Positions 50,997 through 62,649 of a DNA stretch of 64,000 nucleotides are shown here, piece after piece. The stretch lies in NCBI RefSeq assembly GCF_008831285.2, contig NC_045138.2:39733115-39797114 (forward strand), in the 5' to 3' direction. The number at the start of each line of letters is the position of its first letter. Position 1 is the first letter of the stretch. Made by a program: the position numbers and the translations under genes. The notes below the pieces were generated by a model. It was not told the origin of the DNA. It saw nothing but the letters and a program-made list of their open reading frames with translations, and ran no database searches. The DNA comes from Nymphaea colorata. Its lineage: Eukaryota > Streptophyta > Magnoliopsida > Nymphaeales > Nymphaeaceae.

Positions 50997-51158
50997 ATAC
51001 TTACCTGGACGGGGTCTATCGATGATCAAAAAGGTCGATGGCCTAGGGCAACTGCCTCCATTGCACTTAGGAGGAGAGTTGTTCTACCATCTCCCCAAGT
51101 GGGAGAGTGGACGTCATAATTTGTGGTAGCGGGGGAACGCGTTCGCGCGGCCCCCACC
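50997..51158 (+). ncRNA. U1: U1 spliceosomal snRNA, copy 1
   Basis: U1 RNA pairs with 5' splice sites in the spliceosome. The sequence begins ATACTTACCTG, the universal 5'-splice-site recognition end. It then carries stem-loop I with the U1-70K-type loop TGATCAAAAAGG, the U1A-type loop ATTGCAC, the Sm site AATTTGTGG, and a closing hairpin GGGGGAACGCGTTCGCGCGGCCCCC. The 162-nt length is normal for plants. The promoter is complete, so the gene is likely active. Confidence 0.95.
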
Positions 51159-53743
51159 ATTCCCTAATTAAATTTTTTGTCTTTGTTTATAGCTTAATGA
51201 CTTTTTCATATGAGCTATGTAGGTCGATTAACCTGATTGGTTGAGTTCATCCAGGGACGCGGAATTTATTTATAGTTAGCTTTTTAAGAATATTGGAACA
51301 CGGTAATTCTTAACTAATTGGCATTGAGCCCTTTGAAATTGCTTTCCTTCAGATTTTCTCGTCTTATGCGTAAAAATCAAAACAACTCGCCTGAGGTATT
51401 TGTTCGTTGCATAGATGGAGGACCTCTTTACGTCTGCGTGCTGCTAATGTGATAATTAACAAAAACAAAAGACTTTCTACTCTCAAAAAATATTATAACT
51501 AATTCAATAATATTATCTAATCAAAGGTAATTAGCAAAATCCAAGGAACTTTTATCCAAATTCAAGATTGTGCTCCTGCATCGATTTCCCAGCCTTAAAT
51601 CCAAACATGAGATCTTATAGAGACTGTTCCCCCGCTCTCAAGGCCCAAAGGTGTTTCGCAAAGTCCAAGAAGTTTGTGCCTACAACATATTTTCAACAAC
51701 ATGAAAAATGATGACAGAAGCCTCACTCCGTTGATTATTTCATCCTCATTGGTCATGAATTGATTGAATTAATGAGAAAAAGCAAGAAAAGTTGTCGTGT
51801 TGGACGAGGACCCAATGTGCTGCAATCACATTCTGATCCTCTTTTTCCCCATGTAAAGCATGTTTCTCCATTACGGGCAATTCATCAATTCAGAAACCAA
51901 AGAACCGTGAATGAACCAGTAGCACCTCTGTTCGTTATAATTTTTTCACCATTCCTGGATCCATCTTGTCATATTGCATGCTTTGATCTACACCAACATA
52001 GCAGATACTTTGGATCCTACTGTCACTTCAGTTCCGTACTCAAGGTGAGGAAGGGCTCATATGACTTAAGCATTTATACTGTTATCTTTCTGCAGAACAG
52101 ATTTCGTTACGAAGGAAATCTGCCATTCTGAAAGAAAAGGGGCAGCTCTGAAGAGAGAGAAAGAGAAGGAGGTCACCATCCACCCACAAAGAGGTTGAAA
52201 CAGAATCAGAACCCTGAACAAATGACTTGTATTTCATTTCTGCCGTTGAGAAGGCATGATCGAAGTGATTCTTTCTATCTCTAGATGAGGAAAAGGTATA
52301 GCCTTCCAATAACTTAATTGGGGGGCCCTAATTGGGTAAAATGCCCAAAGATACGCTTAACATTGACAAATCTCATGCAGATTAGTTTCTGTGGGATATA
52401 ATATTAAGCTATATCGAAGTGATTCTTTCTTAGATTAAAGTTAGATAAGTAAACTTATGCAAGAAACTTAGGCGTATTTGTGAATTAGATATGTTCTTCA
52501 TATTCGTTTTGAGATAGTAGCAAAGTAGCTTTTCCTTTTTTTTTTTTTTTAACTGACAGTTTTCTTCACAGCCATGGTCCACTGATGTTGTGAAAGGGCG
52601 AATCATGACTGAAAATCGTAAACGGAGTTGCAGAACTTCATTCGCAAGAATAAGAAATCAAGGAAAAAGGAGAAGCTGACGAATATTCAAGGAAGAATTT
52701 CTTACTTTCAGCCAAGCTGCACAATAACAATTCCTATTTATCTATCTCTATCTGAGGAAACAGTGCACCCGATCAAGCAAATAAGGAAAGAACTTTTAAA
52801 AGATTGTAGATCTAAAAATGAATTTTGTGAACCCAAGTCTCATATAGCCTTTGGTCTCTCGCATCACAGATCTTCCAAAAGGTGATATGCCATTTACAGT
52901 ATCAACTGTGAGTACCAGTTCATTCTATCAAAAAGCAGCAGCAACAGAGTGCATCAGATGCACAAGTGTACTTCTTTGCAGCCTAGAACAACTGCAACAG
53001 GTCAAACTATTTATCGTGAGCAGTAACAGTTCAATCTTCCCTCTGTTCATATAGATTTTCACGCTATCCATGACACCGGAGTATGAAATCTACTGCTTCT
53101 TTCCAGATCGATTCCAGTTCTTCCTAAAACGTACGACAGAATATGAACTTTGGACCTTATCATGCAATCACTGCCTGATCCTTTTTTTCTCCATGTAAAG
53201 CATGCATATGTATTGACAATTCATTAATTCAAAAGCCAGCTTTCGTTATTATTATCTCCATTCAGACAATACTGGGTCTTCTTTGACACACTGCATGAAT
53301 TAACCTCTTCCAACATGGCAGGTGCTTTGTGGATCCTGTCTTGTACTTAAGTAGGAGGATCGTCTACGACTATTTGCTTTCATCACTTGCATGGTTAGTT
53401 TTCTGCAAAACAGATTTCTTTCTGGGGAAAACCCGCCATTTGAAAAGAAAAGGGACATCAGGGAGAGAGAGAGAGAGAAAGAGGCCATCAGACGCCAACT
53501 ACGGGGTTGAAACAGAACCAAAATTCTCAAGACGTTAATAGCTTGTATTTCACTTCTGCTGAAGAAAAGAAAAGGAATGATCAAAACCAAAACCAGGTCC
53601 GAATTGCTTAGTTAAACAAAGGATTTTCGGGTTGCATATGACTGTTTGATAATGAGACAGCTGAGGTTTGAAATATTCTGGTGAGTGGGGGTTTGCTGTC
53701 TTTATGCGGTTGTCCGTCGAACGCTATGGGGAAAGAAAAAATA
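51159..53743. other. Between the two U1 genes
   Basis: This holds the middle unit of the triplication, which lacks U1, and the upstream part of unit 3. A 67-codon frame at about 52,851 is open but unrecognised. I see no other gene. Confidence 0.5.
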
Positions 53744-53793
53744 GTCCTGTATCGATGAAATGGAAAAAGGCCAGCCGAGAAGAGAGGTATAAA
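53744..53793 (+). promoter_or_regulatory. Plant snRNA promoter of U1 copy 2 (USE and TATA)
   Basis: The same USE variant GTCCTGTATCG (53,744-53,754) and TATAAA (53,788-53,793) occur with a 33-base gap, and the RNA starts 32 bases after the TATA box. The USE is identical to that of copy 1 although the bases around it differ, which argues for selection. Confidence 0.8.
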
Positions 53794-53819
53794 AGGGCTT
53801 GAAGATGCAATGGAAACTC

Positions 53820-53981
53820 ATACTTACCTGGACGGGGTCTATCGGTGATCAAAAAGGCCGATTGCCTAGGGCAACTGCCTCCATTGCACTCAGGAGGAGA
53901 GTTGTTCTACCATCTCCCCAAGTGGGAGAGTGGACGTCATAATTTGTGGTAGCGGGGGAACGCGTTCGCGCGGCCCCCACC
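53820..53981 (+). ncRNA. U1: U1 spliceosomal snRNA, copy 2
   Basis: The copy is 162 nt and differs from copy 1 at four positions (26, 39, 44, 72). Changes 26 and 39 are A to G and T to C on opposite sides of stem I (ATCGA/TCGAT becomes ATCGG/CCGAT), so pairing is kept. The splice-site end, the Sm site and the last hairpin are identical to copy 1. It looks functional. Confidence 0.95.
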
Positions 53982-54644
53982 ATTACCTAATGAAAAATCT
54001 TCGTCCACCTTCATGCCGCCTTAGTCTATCTCAACACCTTCTCCGTGTTAGTAGGTGTGATATAATAACAATGTTTGAATATTTTCAGCACCGGCTTTCT
54101 AAGCTATCTATAATTTTGATTTCGGCTTATCAGATTTGAAGAATAGATGCTCAAGTTCATTCCGATGGACAATGAGAAAAATGTTGAAACTGCATTCATT
54201 TTAATGTAATTATAGTGAGGTACAATTTGTCTTCTGATGAATCGACCTTCTGGGTCCGTTTTGAGACCAAAATTCAGTAACAACCTTATGATATTCGTTC
54301 ATTGTAGAAATTTAATGTTTTTTCCTGCTCATATATATAGTGTTGAGTGACCTTCGGAGTTTGGAGAGGGGAGGGACCTCTAATAAACAGAAACTGAAGA
54401 CTTCTTCTACTCCCAAAACATTTTTGTAAACCAAGATAACTAATTAAGAAAATAATATTTAGGTAAATTAGTAAAAAAGCGAGGACTTTTTATTCTTAAC
54501 TAATCCAAGATCTAAATAGTATGTCCCTAAAACCTGACATGGTTCTGAGACAAACCAGCCAGCAAGCAAAAAGAACTATTAAACATCAATTCCTTCGCCA
54601 TACTATTTATTAGATAAAATTATCAAATGCCAGTTTATTAAGTA
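53982..54644. other. Intergenic DNA, U1 to tRNA
   Basis: No gene or recognisable repeat was seen in this AT-rich stretch. Confidence 0.5.
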
Positions 54645-54715
54645 GCACCAGTGGTCTAGTGGTAGAATAGTACCCTGCCACGGTACAGACCCGGGTTCGA
54701 TTCCCGGCTGGTGCA
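54645..54715 (+). tRNA. trnG-GCC: tRNA-Gly (GCC)
   Basis: The 7-bp acceptor stem GCACCAG/CTGGTGC with discriminator A, the D arm GTCTAGTGGTAGAAT, the anticodon arm GTACC-CTGCCAC-GGTAC with anticodon GCC, and the T arm CCGGG-TTCGATT-CCCGG fold into a standard cloverleaf. No CCA is encoded and there is no intron. A TTTTT Pol III terminator begins at 54,720. Confidence 0.97.
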
Positions 54716-55871
54716 TAAATTTTTGTTTTCTTTTTACCCTGTCAGACTTCTACTTCACCTTTTCACTTCTTTTCTTTGCTCGTAGGTTAAGGTGCCACTG
54801 CCGCAGTACCAAGAGTTTTGACATGAAAAAGGGGAAGCGGGGCGCCCATTAACACATTAGCTCTTGTTACACTTAACAGTTATGCACTGCAGCCGGCGTA
54901 TTTCCTGGTTGAACCTGAAGAAAACTGAGAAACGTTGAATGAACGGAAAGATCGAGAGTAATACAGTACAATTTTTAATCTTGAATAGAAAAAAAAGTAT
55001 GTCCATAATAATAGAAAACTCATACTTGCTTATCGAGATATATATTTCACAATGTTTATCGAGATACAACGGCGAACTAGGAAGCTCGCATCTATAAGAC
55101 AATTGCATTTTAGATCGCCTGGAATAACTTTCGTCAGATCTGTGATAGACTCATACTCTGAATTAAAATATAAATTGGAAGGTGCACATTTATAATTGAG
55201 TGTAGGTGTCGTTATGTGTTCCAGATTTTAAGGACTGCACCTAACTTTAGGCAATTCGCGAGAGGTAAAAGTCATCCCCCTTTTCCTTTATCTTCAGGGT
55301 TGAAGGCTGCTTCGAAACTTCTATTTACTTATGGTACACTTTTCCATTGAATATCGTGGGTTTGCACCTCAATTAAATAACACCGATAACAATCGTACTT
55401 TCGTTCAGGTTGTCACAAATCTGTCGGTTTAACCAACTATATTATGCCATTTCGAGCATCCACTTTAGCTCCCACCTAAATTGCATCATGACCGTCCAAT
55501 GTGTAAATCGGAGGCCTCATCTTTCCTGCTTCACTAATTCCCCAAAATTTATATTGGGCAAAACATTGTTTTTTTTTTTCTTTTCTAGTGAATTAAAAAC
55601 AAAGGACATTCTCAAAACTACAGTTTGGTAAAAAATGCTGTTGGGTGGCAAGTTGGTATGCTATTTCAACATTGTCATTTGGTTATTGGAGCTTTTTTTG
55701 GTTTTTTATTTTTATGTTTTCATTTTGTGGGTATCGTCATTCTAAAGCTTTTTTCTCTAGGAATCTAAAATAGGGAATTCAGGTTTTGACGTCCTTATCA
55801 TGGTGCTCGACGATTTAGCCTCATTAATATGCAAACGTTCATTTATATTATTTTTGACCATTTCAACATCG
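54716..55871. other. Spacer between the two tRNA-Gly genes
   Basis: No gene is seen. The immediate flanks of the two tRNA genes are not similar, so the duplicated part is little more than the tRNA itself. Confidence 0.5.
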
Positions 55872-55942
55872 GCACCAGTGGTCTAGTGGTAGAATAGTAC
55901 CCTGCCACGGTACAGAGCCGGGTTCGATTCCCGGCTGGTGCA
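55872..55942 (+). tRNA. trnG-GCC: tRNA-Gly (GCC), core variant
   Basis: Identical to the gene at 54,645 except for one base: the last variable-loop position before the T stem (canonical position 48) is G instead of C. All stems still pair. A long T-run that can end Pol III transcription starts at about 55,962, 20 bases downstream, further than usual. It may be a functional copy or an early pseudogene. Confidence 0.9.
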
Positions 55943-57073
55943 AAACTTTCCCCCTTTCATCTTTTTTTTTTTCCTTTCGATTTCCAGCTCACTTTCGCGT
56001 TTTCCTCATTTTTTTTAAGCGGAACAACCCAACTTCTCCTTTCACAATAGCTAGGTGCACACACACCCGAGCGCGCGAATTTTGATTATTTTGTTACTTA
56101 TTGTTGAACATTATGAAGCATGGATTTTGATCTCTTGCAAAATTTGATCGACATCATAATACATAGGTGCACACACGTAAAACCTGCCAACATGTGGCAG
56201 ATGAAACCATCTGATTCGAAAATATTCGTACCTCAAGTAATTTGCATATGAGAATATGTAAATAACATAAAAAGCCGTATATGTGACCATACATTTGCTC
56301 CAAACTAATGGTGAAAACTTTTTGGGAGTGTTTGTCCTCTTTTTTTCATTGCAATTTTTACTTTGAGACTTTAGTAGAGAGTAGTACACCTATAATGTAA
56401 TACATTCCGAACTTTTATTTGCTGTCTGATCAACGTTTCAAACAAACAAGAAATGTGTATTTATTGTCTTGAGGAACGTGTATTTGTTGTCTTGATAAGA
56501 ATTAGAGGCATGGTTTGTTCTATTAATACAAGCGGGATGACCTTGAAGAATATCTAATAATTAAAACATATTTTTATTGGAATTTAACATATGTAAATTG
56601 ACTTAATCAATTGTGGTAGTCTTTTTTTTTTTAGTACGCACTTGCGCACATGGACTTGACTAGAGTACGAGAGAGAGAGAGAGAGAGAGAAGAGATTGAT
56701 TTTTATTGGGGCTCACACGATGTTTATTGGTCGCAGTCAGAACTACCAGCCTTCGTTCCTGCTCCGTCATGGACCGCAGGTGAAAATTTCGAGGGTTTTC
56801 TTTTACTTATAATTTTAAGAAAAAAAAAATCTTGTTTGCGGGTCTTTAATGAGAGGTATGAACTTAATTTGGAAAACAGAAAGCTATTAGTTGAAAAAGA
56901 AAAAGAATTTAAAAAATTTCACTTCAGATCTTTATTTGACAGTTTCCATGGAAGTGAAGTGCTTACTAAAATCTCATAAAAGGAAAAAGTAGATGGAAAA
57001 AAGGAATTTCATGGCGGTGGGCTATAATAGTTCCGTGGGTGAATTTTCTCCCGCGTTGGTTAAGGCGGTAAAG
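55943..57073. other. Intergenic DNA before the NECAP gene
   Basis: No gene is seen. A GA-dinucleotide tract lies at about 56,671-56,690. The right end may include promoter sequence of the NECAP-like gene. Confidence 0.45.
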
Positions 57074-57101
57074 GTCTCTTCGGGGATATCCGATAAAATT
57101 G
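57074..57101 (+). pseudogene. U6 snRNA 5'-end fragment
   Basis: GTCTCTTCGGGGATATCC followed by GATAAAATTG matches the first 28 nt of U6 snRNA at 26 positions; the two differences are C to T. The match stops abruptly after ATTG, and the GAACGATACAG that follows in U6 is absent. No USE lies upstream at the expected distance. It looks like a truncated retro-copy fragment or a promoter element of chance origin; the first is far more likely given the match length. Confidence 0.6.
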
Positions 57102-57570
57102 CTTAGGCGGTAGAGGGCCCAAAATATAGCAGAGAAGGAAGTTTCTTCCCCCTTTCCTACGCTCTCAGGACGGGCCATCAGATTCACATCGGGGCCTCTT
57201 TGGAATTAAATTCACCTTTTCCACTTAATCTCTATTAACCCAAGCGCCAGCCCAATGCTGGTCGCTCGAATCTGTAGGCTCTGGGAGAAATGCCGGCTTT
57301 GGCCTATGTGTCTCTGTCTGTGTTGTGGCCTCTGACCGAACGGGAGGCGGCATCATTCCTATCCTGATTCCTTTCTCTTTCGCTGTCTCTTTCTCTGCAA
57401 CAAGTAACCGGATATCCTTCTCCATCTTGTCATTTTTTCTCGAACACCCATCTCCGATTCTACTATTTTCCCTTCGAAGTTCTGTTTGAGGATTCGATCG
57501 TTGGTGGTGTCCCTTTTCTGTCTACAAGGGACAAGAAGTTAACGTAATCTCGCCGCTTGTTGCTTATTTT

Positions 57571-58961
57571 ATGGAGGAAGAATTCGATCCCCGCAGCCAC
57601 AAGGACGACGAAGCAGCGGAGTCGCTGGAATTGGTGCTCTTTCATGTAAATGAGTGCTATGTATATCTGGTAGGCCTTGACACACGGCCTTCGCTTAAAG
57701 ATTAATTTCTTTGTTGATTAGCCTGGAGTTTTTTGGACTGCCGTCTTTGTTTTTTTTCTTTTAAAGATTTCGCTTAATTTGTGACTGTGGTGCTCATGAT
57801 GTTGCGATTGTGTGATGCGAAAGTGGGTATATTATTTTTCGGTGATTGAAGAGATTAGGTAATCGTGATTAATCGTATAAACGTTAAGGTTGGATCTAAA
57901 TCTGTTTGCCATCGATCACACAGATGAATTGGTTTTGTTGGTCGTTTTAGTTTGATATCCTGAGGGGATAAAGTATCTCGTATTTGATTTGAGGATATTT
58001 GCCACGCGATTTTTGCAATTCGGTGTTGAAAAAAAAGTCGCATTCCGTTGTCAGGAATACTTAACATCGCATTTATATTTCCATGCCAAGGATCTTTAGA
58101 ACGTTATAGAAGCAAATGTTCTCGACGGAGGACTTTCTTACCCACATTCAATTTTGATATCTTGTACATGGTTAAATTCACTGTCGGTTTCAAGTGGGAA
58201 CTGCATATTAAGCACAGACATCGTGGCATACTTATAATCCGCCCAAAAGTCACACCTCCAGTGCCCACTTCTAAAGGGACACACACCTGTGGGTGCGGTA
58301 CTACCGAGCTCCTGCAACTTGAATGTCTTAAACCAAACCACCGGAAAATGCCTCTTTGGGTTTCCATCATTGAGAAAAAAGCAAGGTGAAAAGTTGTAGC
58401 AAAACTTACACCATTTGGGATTCTTTTTACGGAAGCGCTTAGTTTCAAAGAGTTTCATGTACATACACATTGCTGAACTATTTGCTGGCAGCTACAAGAA
58501 TGCTGCATGCTTGCTTTTCCTGTTTTCTTTTCCTTTCCTTCTGTATATCTCTATGTGATTACTGTTCTGTTGGTGGGATGTCCAATATCTAGCAATTACT
58601 GTTCTTTTTTTTTTTATCTATATAAGTTGTAACTATCTTATTTATTCTGTATCAGGCTTGCTGTTGTTTGAGCATGGTACATCAGCATATATAGTTTCTC
58701 TTTGAACAGAAAATAATGCAAATTTTGGTTTTGGTATTAACAATGTAGTTTGCTTTCGGCCTTCGAAATTTACTCGGTCTTGCTGCTGATACCTGTGTAA
58801 AAAGTCCCAGCATATATGCTTCTTAGACACTTTTTTTTTGGCATGAATTTTTTAGTAAATCTCGTTCTTGTGGCTCAAGTAACTGCCCTTATCTTGCTGA
58901 AACTTATGTTTTTTTTTTTTTTTTGGTAGATACCTCCAAGAAAAAGTGCTGCCTCTTGCAG
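57571..58961 (+). CDS. NECAP-like adaptin ear-binding coat-associated protein, 5' part (two exons)
   Basis: NECAP proteins bind clathrin adaptor AP-2/AP-1 ears through a PH-like N-terminal domain and act in clathrin-mediated traffic. Exon 1 (57571-57669) gives MEEEFDPRSHKDDEAAESLE and then LVLFHVNECYVYL. Exon 2 (58930-58961) adds IPPRKSAASCR with the last codon split. The run from ELVLFHVNECYVYL to IPPRKSAAS aligns with the conserved start of the NECAP domain (strand, V.VY.IPPR). Both junctions are GT-AG (CTG|GTAGGC; TTGGTAG|ATACC; GCAG|GTAATA). I found no further exon up to 64,000, so intron 2 exceeds 5 kb and the gene continues to the right. A pyrimidine-rich leader lies upstream from about 57,230. 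Confidence 0.82.
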
Positions 58962-59710
58962 GTAATATTTTTTTTATCTGTTTTCTTTTGATCAGATGCT
59001 ATAAACATGCAGACTTTCTATTTGATTTTTTTTTTCTGCCGTCTTAGAGTAGTAAGTAGGCTCCAGATAGTCTTACGACTCTTATCCCCTAAACATTATA
59101 AATTTCTTTAAGGAGGACAATTTTAAATTTTTAACTGCTATACTGACATGCACTCACAAGTTTATTCTTGGAAGAATATTTAGCAGGAAAAGTATATTCT
59201 AACTTAAGCCATTTTGCTTTGCTGAATGTGTTTCTGGGGTGGCATAACCTCAACAAATCATTTTGCACTATAGTTTGATGATCAACAAAATCACATTTTC
59301 TGGTACTTAACTTCTAAGTTGTTAAAATTGAAAGTCAGAGACAAGTTATTGAAGCGACTTGTCAGTCCAATTCTGTTGACTAAAGTAAAAATCAATGAGG
59401 TATGAGCACACGTTTAAAATGCCAAAAGTAATAAGAAAACATAAAAATATCCTTATAAATCATAATAAATGTATACTTTGATATGTCAGAAATTTGAATT
59501 CATGAGATACGTAGACAAAATGTTTCACATATATATATAGAAAGGGAACTGGATCTTGACTTCTACTGATCCAGGCAACCTTGACTACTATTTCTATATC
59601 TCTTCATCTCCTCTCCTTCCTCTATTCAATCACATCAAGTAATGATAGAGATAGAGATCAAAGTGAGAGTTGCTAGGCTTGGTGGTTGTGAAGTTGCAGT
59701 GTCCTATATG

Positions 59711-60035
59711 CTATGTTACATAAGTGTGGGGTGTTGGTGCCGCTGCGGCTGTGGATGTGGGTGTTTACACAGCAATTTTTCAAAAAAAAAAAGGTGCGGG
59801 TGCGGCGAGGATGTATATACATGTGTGTGTATATATGTATATAAATCATTATCTATATTTAGATATAAACTTTTTGTACTAGCGATAGTTTAGTTATGTG
59901 CACATTTAAAATGGTCAGTTTTGGATTGGTCTGGCTGACCGAACCAGATGTGCTGTGTCGGAGAAGCACCAGCACCAGCATCGGTCGAGTGCGACATGGG
60001 TGCAGCAGACATTTAAAAGCACCGATGCGACATAG
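59711..60035. mobile_element. hAT-like non-autonomous element, copy D
   Basis: The left end CTATGTTACATAAGTGTGGGG and the right end CCGATGCGACATAG form the family's inverted ends. Flanking 8-mers CCTATATG (59,703-59,710) and TCTATATG (60,036-60,043) match at 7 of 8. G-rich words GTGCGGGTGCGG lie inside the left end and their complements inside the right end, with a TG/TA tract between. It is about 325 bp and non-coding. Confidence 0.7.
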
Positions 60036-60122
60036 TCTATATGTATGTAAATTTTTTGATAAATAATAATGATGATGATGATCATAATAATAACAATAAT
60101 AGAATGAAGAAAGGAAAATAAG

Positions 60123-60125
<3 letters not shown>

Positions 60126-60160
<35 letters not shown>

Positions 60161-60186
60161 CATACATACATATACACACACACACA
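60126..60186. repeat. (TA)n(CATA)n(CA)n compound microsatellite
   Basis: About 15 TA units grade into CATA and CA units. It lies about 90 bases after copy D. Confidence 0.9.
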
Positions 60187-60475
60187 CGCAGGAAAATTGA
60201 ATCGTGATTCTAGACCCCCTGACATTTGGGGACAACAAGCTATGGCCATCCATCATTTTGATTGGATGGCCCTGCCAATGCTTTTTTTTTTCTTTATCAT
60301 GCTATGCACTTACTGCACGACAGTGGAAGAGGGAGGAGTAACCCGCCAGATGATCGAATTGGGCGGCACCGGTGAGGGGCTGGGTGCTGCTGTCCAGTGG
60401 CTGAGGGGGGATGAATCCTCCCTTCCCCTACCACCAAGAGTGTGTGTGTGTGTGTGTATATATAGCCAATCCTTT

Positions 60476-60657
60476 GTGGGACTGGCTGAACCACTCCCCT
60501 CTTTCTCTTCTTCCTCTCTAGTCTCTCTCACTTCTCTCTCATTATCTCTCCCACCCCTTCCTCCCTCTCTTCTCATTTAGTATTCAATGGCCATTAACGA
60601 TGAGACGGGATTGTGAGAGGATAAAAATAGAATTAGAGGACTGGTTCAGCCAGTCCC
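60476..60657. repeat. Foldback with perfect 16-bp arms
   Basis: GGGACTGGCTGAACCA (60,476-60,491) and its exact reverse complement TGGTTCAGCCAGTCCC (60,642-60,657) enclose a pyrimidine-rich 150-bp loop. This may be a very short foldback element. I saw no target duplication. Confidence 0.75.
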
Positions 60658-62649
60658 AGTGAATGCCTTCCTAATAGATTAATGGGATGGATTAGGGAAT
60701 TGCATCTGGTAGAGCAAATTATGTAACTATTTCCAAAACTTGTACAAAAAGGGAAAACCCATAAACTTGTCTTTCTAAAACTAAATAACAGAAGACAAAG
60801 GAAACAGCTAAAAAAAATTACCAAATGCAAAGTTAATGGTTTCAGATTAGCTACTAGTTGGTCAACCACTAGCTGCTCAACCTGACCTATTAGTCCTAAC
60901 CTAGGGCTTGGGTATTTGGAGGCTGGAGGCTAGTTAGTATACTGGCGACCACCGACCAGAGCTGAAGCGACTAGAGTTGACAAGCAGTTAGTCAGGCCTT
61001 ACTAATTGTTAGTTTACTTTACCACATAACTTGACTTGATGTGTGAAGGAAGTGAGTAGGAGGTCTCCTTTCATTATCCATAGGCAGTGTTCTGAGTTTC
61101 ATAGCATGTTGGACAATATGTACCGTGGGAAATCAGTAAATTACACCCCTTGCTGAAACTGGTTTCAAAGGTTTAATGGTATTGTATCTGGTGTAACTTA
61201 TGATGCACTGCTTGTGTCTTATGTTATGGTACAATACAAGATGTATCTTATGTTACACCTTTACAGCACCAAAAGATGTCAAGGAGATTCTTTTGTGAAC
61301 TTAAATAAGTTTGTCATGAATGGCATCTGTATGCATTTAAAAATTTAAAAAATGGGCTGATTTCATGCAAAAAGTTGTGTGGTTTTCGAACGAGAGTCTA
61401 TCTCTATCCTCCAAAATGGAAAAAATAAAATAAAACACTCTAACAAGTCATAGATAAGAGATAAGACAATTTATTGTTTGATATCTCTTTAGATATTGAG
61501 AGTAATTTAAGTGGTCAATTTTAATTTTCTCTAGTAAAAATGTGCATGTTGTGAATAGCATATACTTGTTATTTTCTTATGTTTATGTAATCTATGCTTT
61601 CAAAGATACTTTATGTTTTCATTTCCACTTTTATTTTTTATATTATTTTTTGTGTTCTTTTCATATTAAGAAATAAAATTTGTGAAATTTTTTTATCTTA
61701 TATTATGCTATCCATGTCTCTAACTTTGGACCTGAACAACGTCTTTTACAACCCATAAGTTGAAGGTTGTTAATTTAGGATATTTCTCTTATAAGGTTAA
61801 TGACCTTTTCCTTTTCAAAGTGCAAAGTATATGTTGTTACAATTTCCATGGGAACAGAAACCAATTATGCTTTTAGTGTACGAAGACGAGTCTATTTTGT
61901 GGCAAGAAGCCAAGCTTTCAAAGTGCCTAACTCTGAAGTCGTAGCCGTGTGGCTTCCAAGAAACAACCTTCAGTTGATATGTTAAAGTGTGCAATGGCCA
62001 TAGTATTAATTGCTTTTAGAGCATGGTTTCAACTTTCTTTGCATTTTAAGTAGAACACATGCTTCATAAACTAAGTCATTTGCATTTATTTGAGTGCACA
62101 TACCTGGACATTTGTTTTGGTCTGGCAAAACTTGTTCATATGAAACATGATATGATGATATTATTGATAAATAATAACTTAAAGTCTTAAACCTTTTGGT
62201 TGAAGTCAGTTGTCAAGAGCATGTTATGAAACATGTTCTTGTACTTTCCAGTATAGCATGCACTGAAACACATTAAAAACCTATAAATAGCACAGTGCAC
62301 CTTATCAGGCTAGGGATGCCTCATAGGTGAGACACGCTATATTTCATCTGTTGCATTGTTTCTAAGTCTTTTGTAAACTTTATTTTTCTGTTTATTTGTG
62401 TCTTATTCAGTTAGTACTGTAGACTTTTTTATAATGCTATTTCCTATATAGTTTTTTTTTCTGTATATTAGTTTTGGATTGCTCCTTCTATACATTGTTT
62501 ATGATTTTTCCCATGTAAATTAACAATGAAAATAATATGGTACTGACAAGAAAATAACTGCAAACAATGTATAGGTATTGCTATATGGATTATGAACACT
62601 TTTTTATTGCCTTCAATTGCTGAGTAGTACGTAGTTGTGCTTTCAGGGG

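Larger units (their letters stand above)
50150..53981. repeat. Triplicated segment; U1 genes in units 1 and 3
   Basis: Two anchor sequences recur three times in order. GCAATCAC...CTGATCCT followed by a T/C-rich run occurs at 50,289, 51,822 and 53,164. CTGCARAACAGATTTC occurs at 50,551, 52,090 and 53,403 and is followed by related GA-rich text including AAAGAGGCCATCA (AGAAGGAGGTCACCATC in unit 2). A U1 gene follows in units 1 and 3 about 420-450 bases after the second anchor, but not in unit 2. Units are about 1.3-1.5 kb apart and well diverged, so the array is not recent. Confidence 0.75.

Noticed and set aside
59859-60256. Minus-strand frames of 108 and 113 codons
   Set aside because: They run through TA/CA microsatellites and an end of element D and have no recognisable domain.
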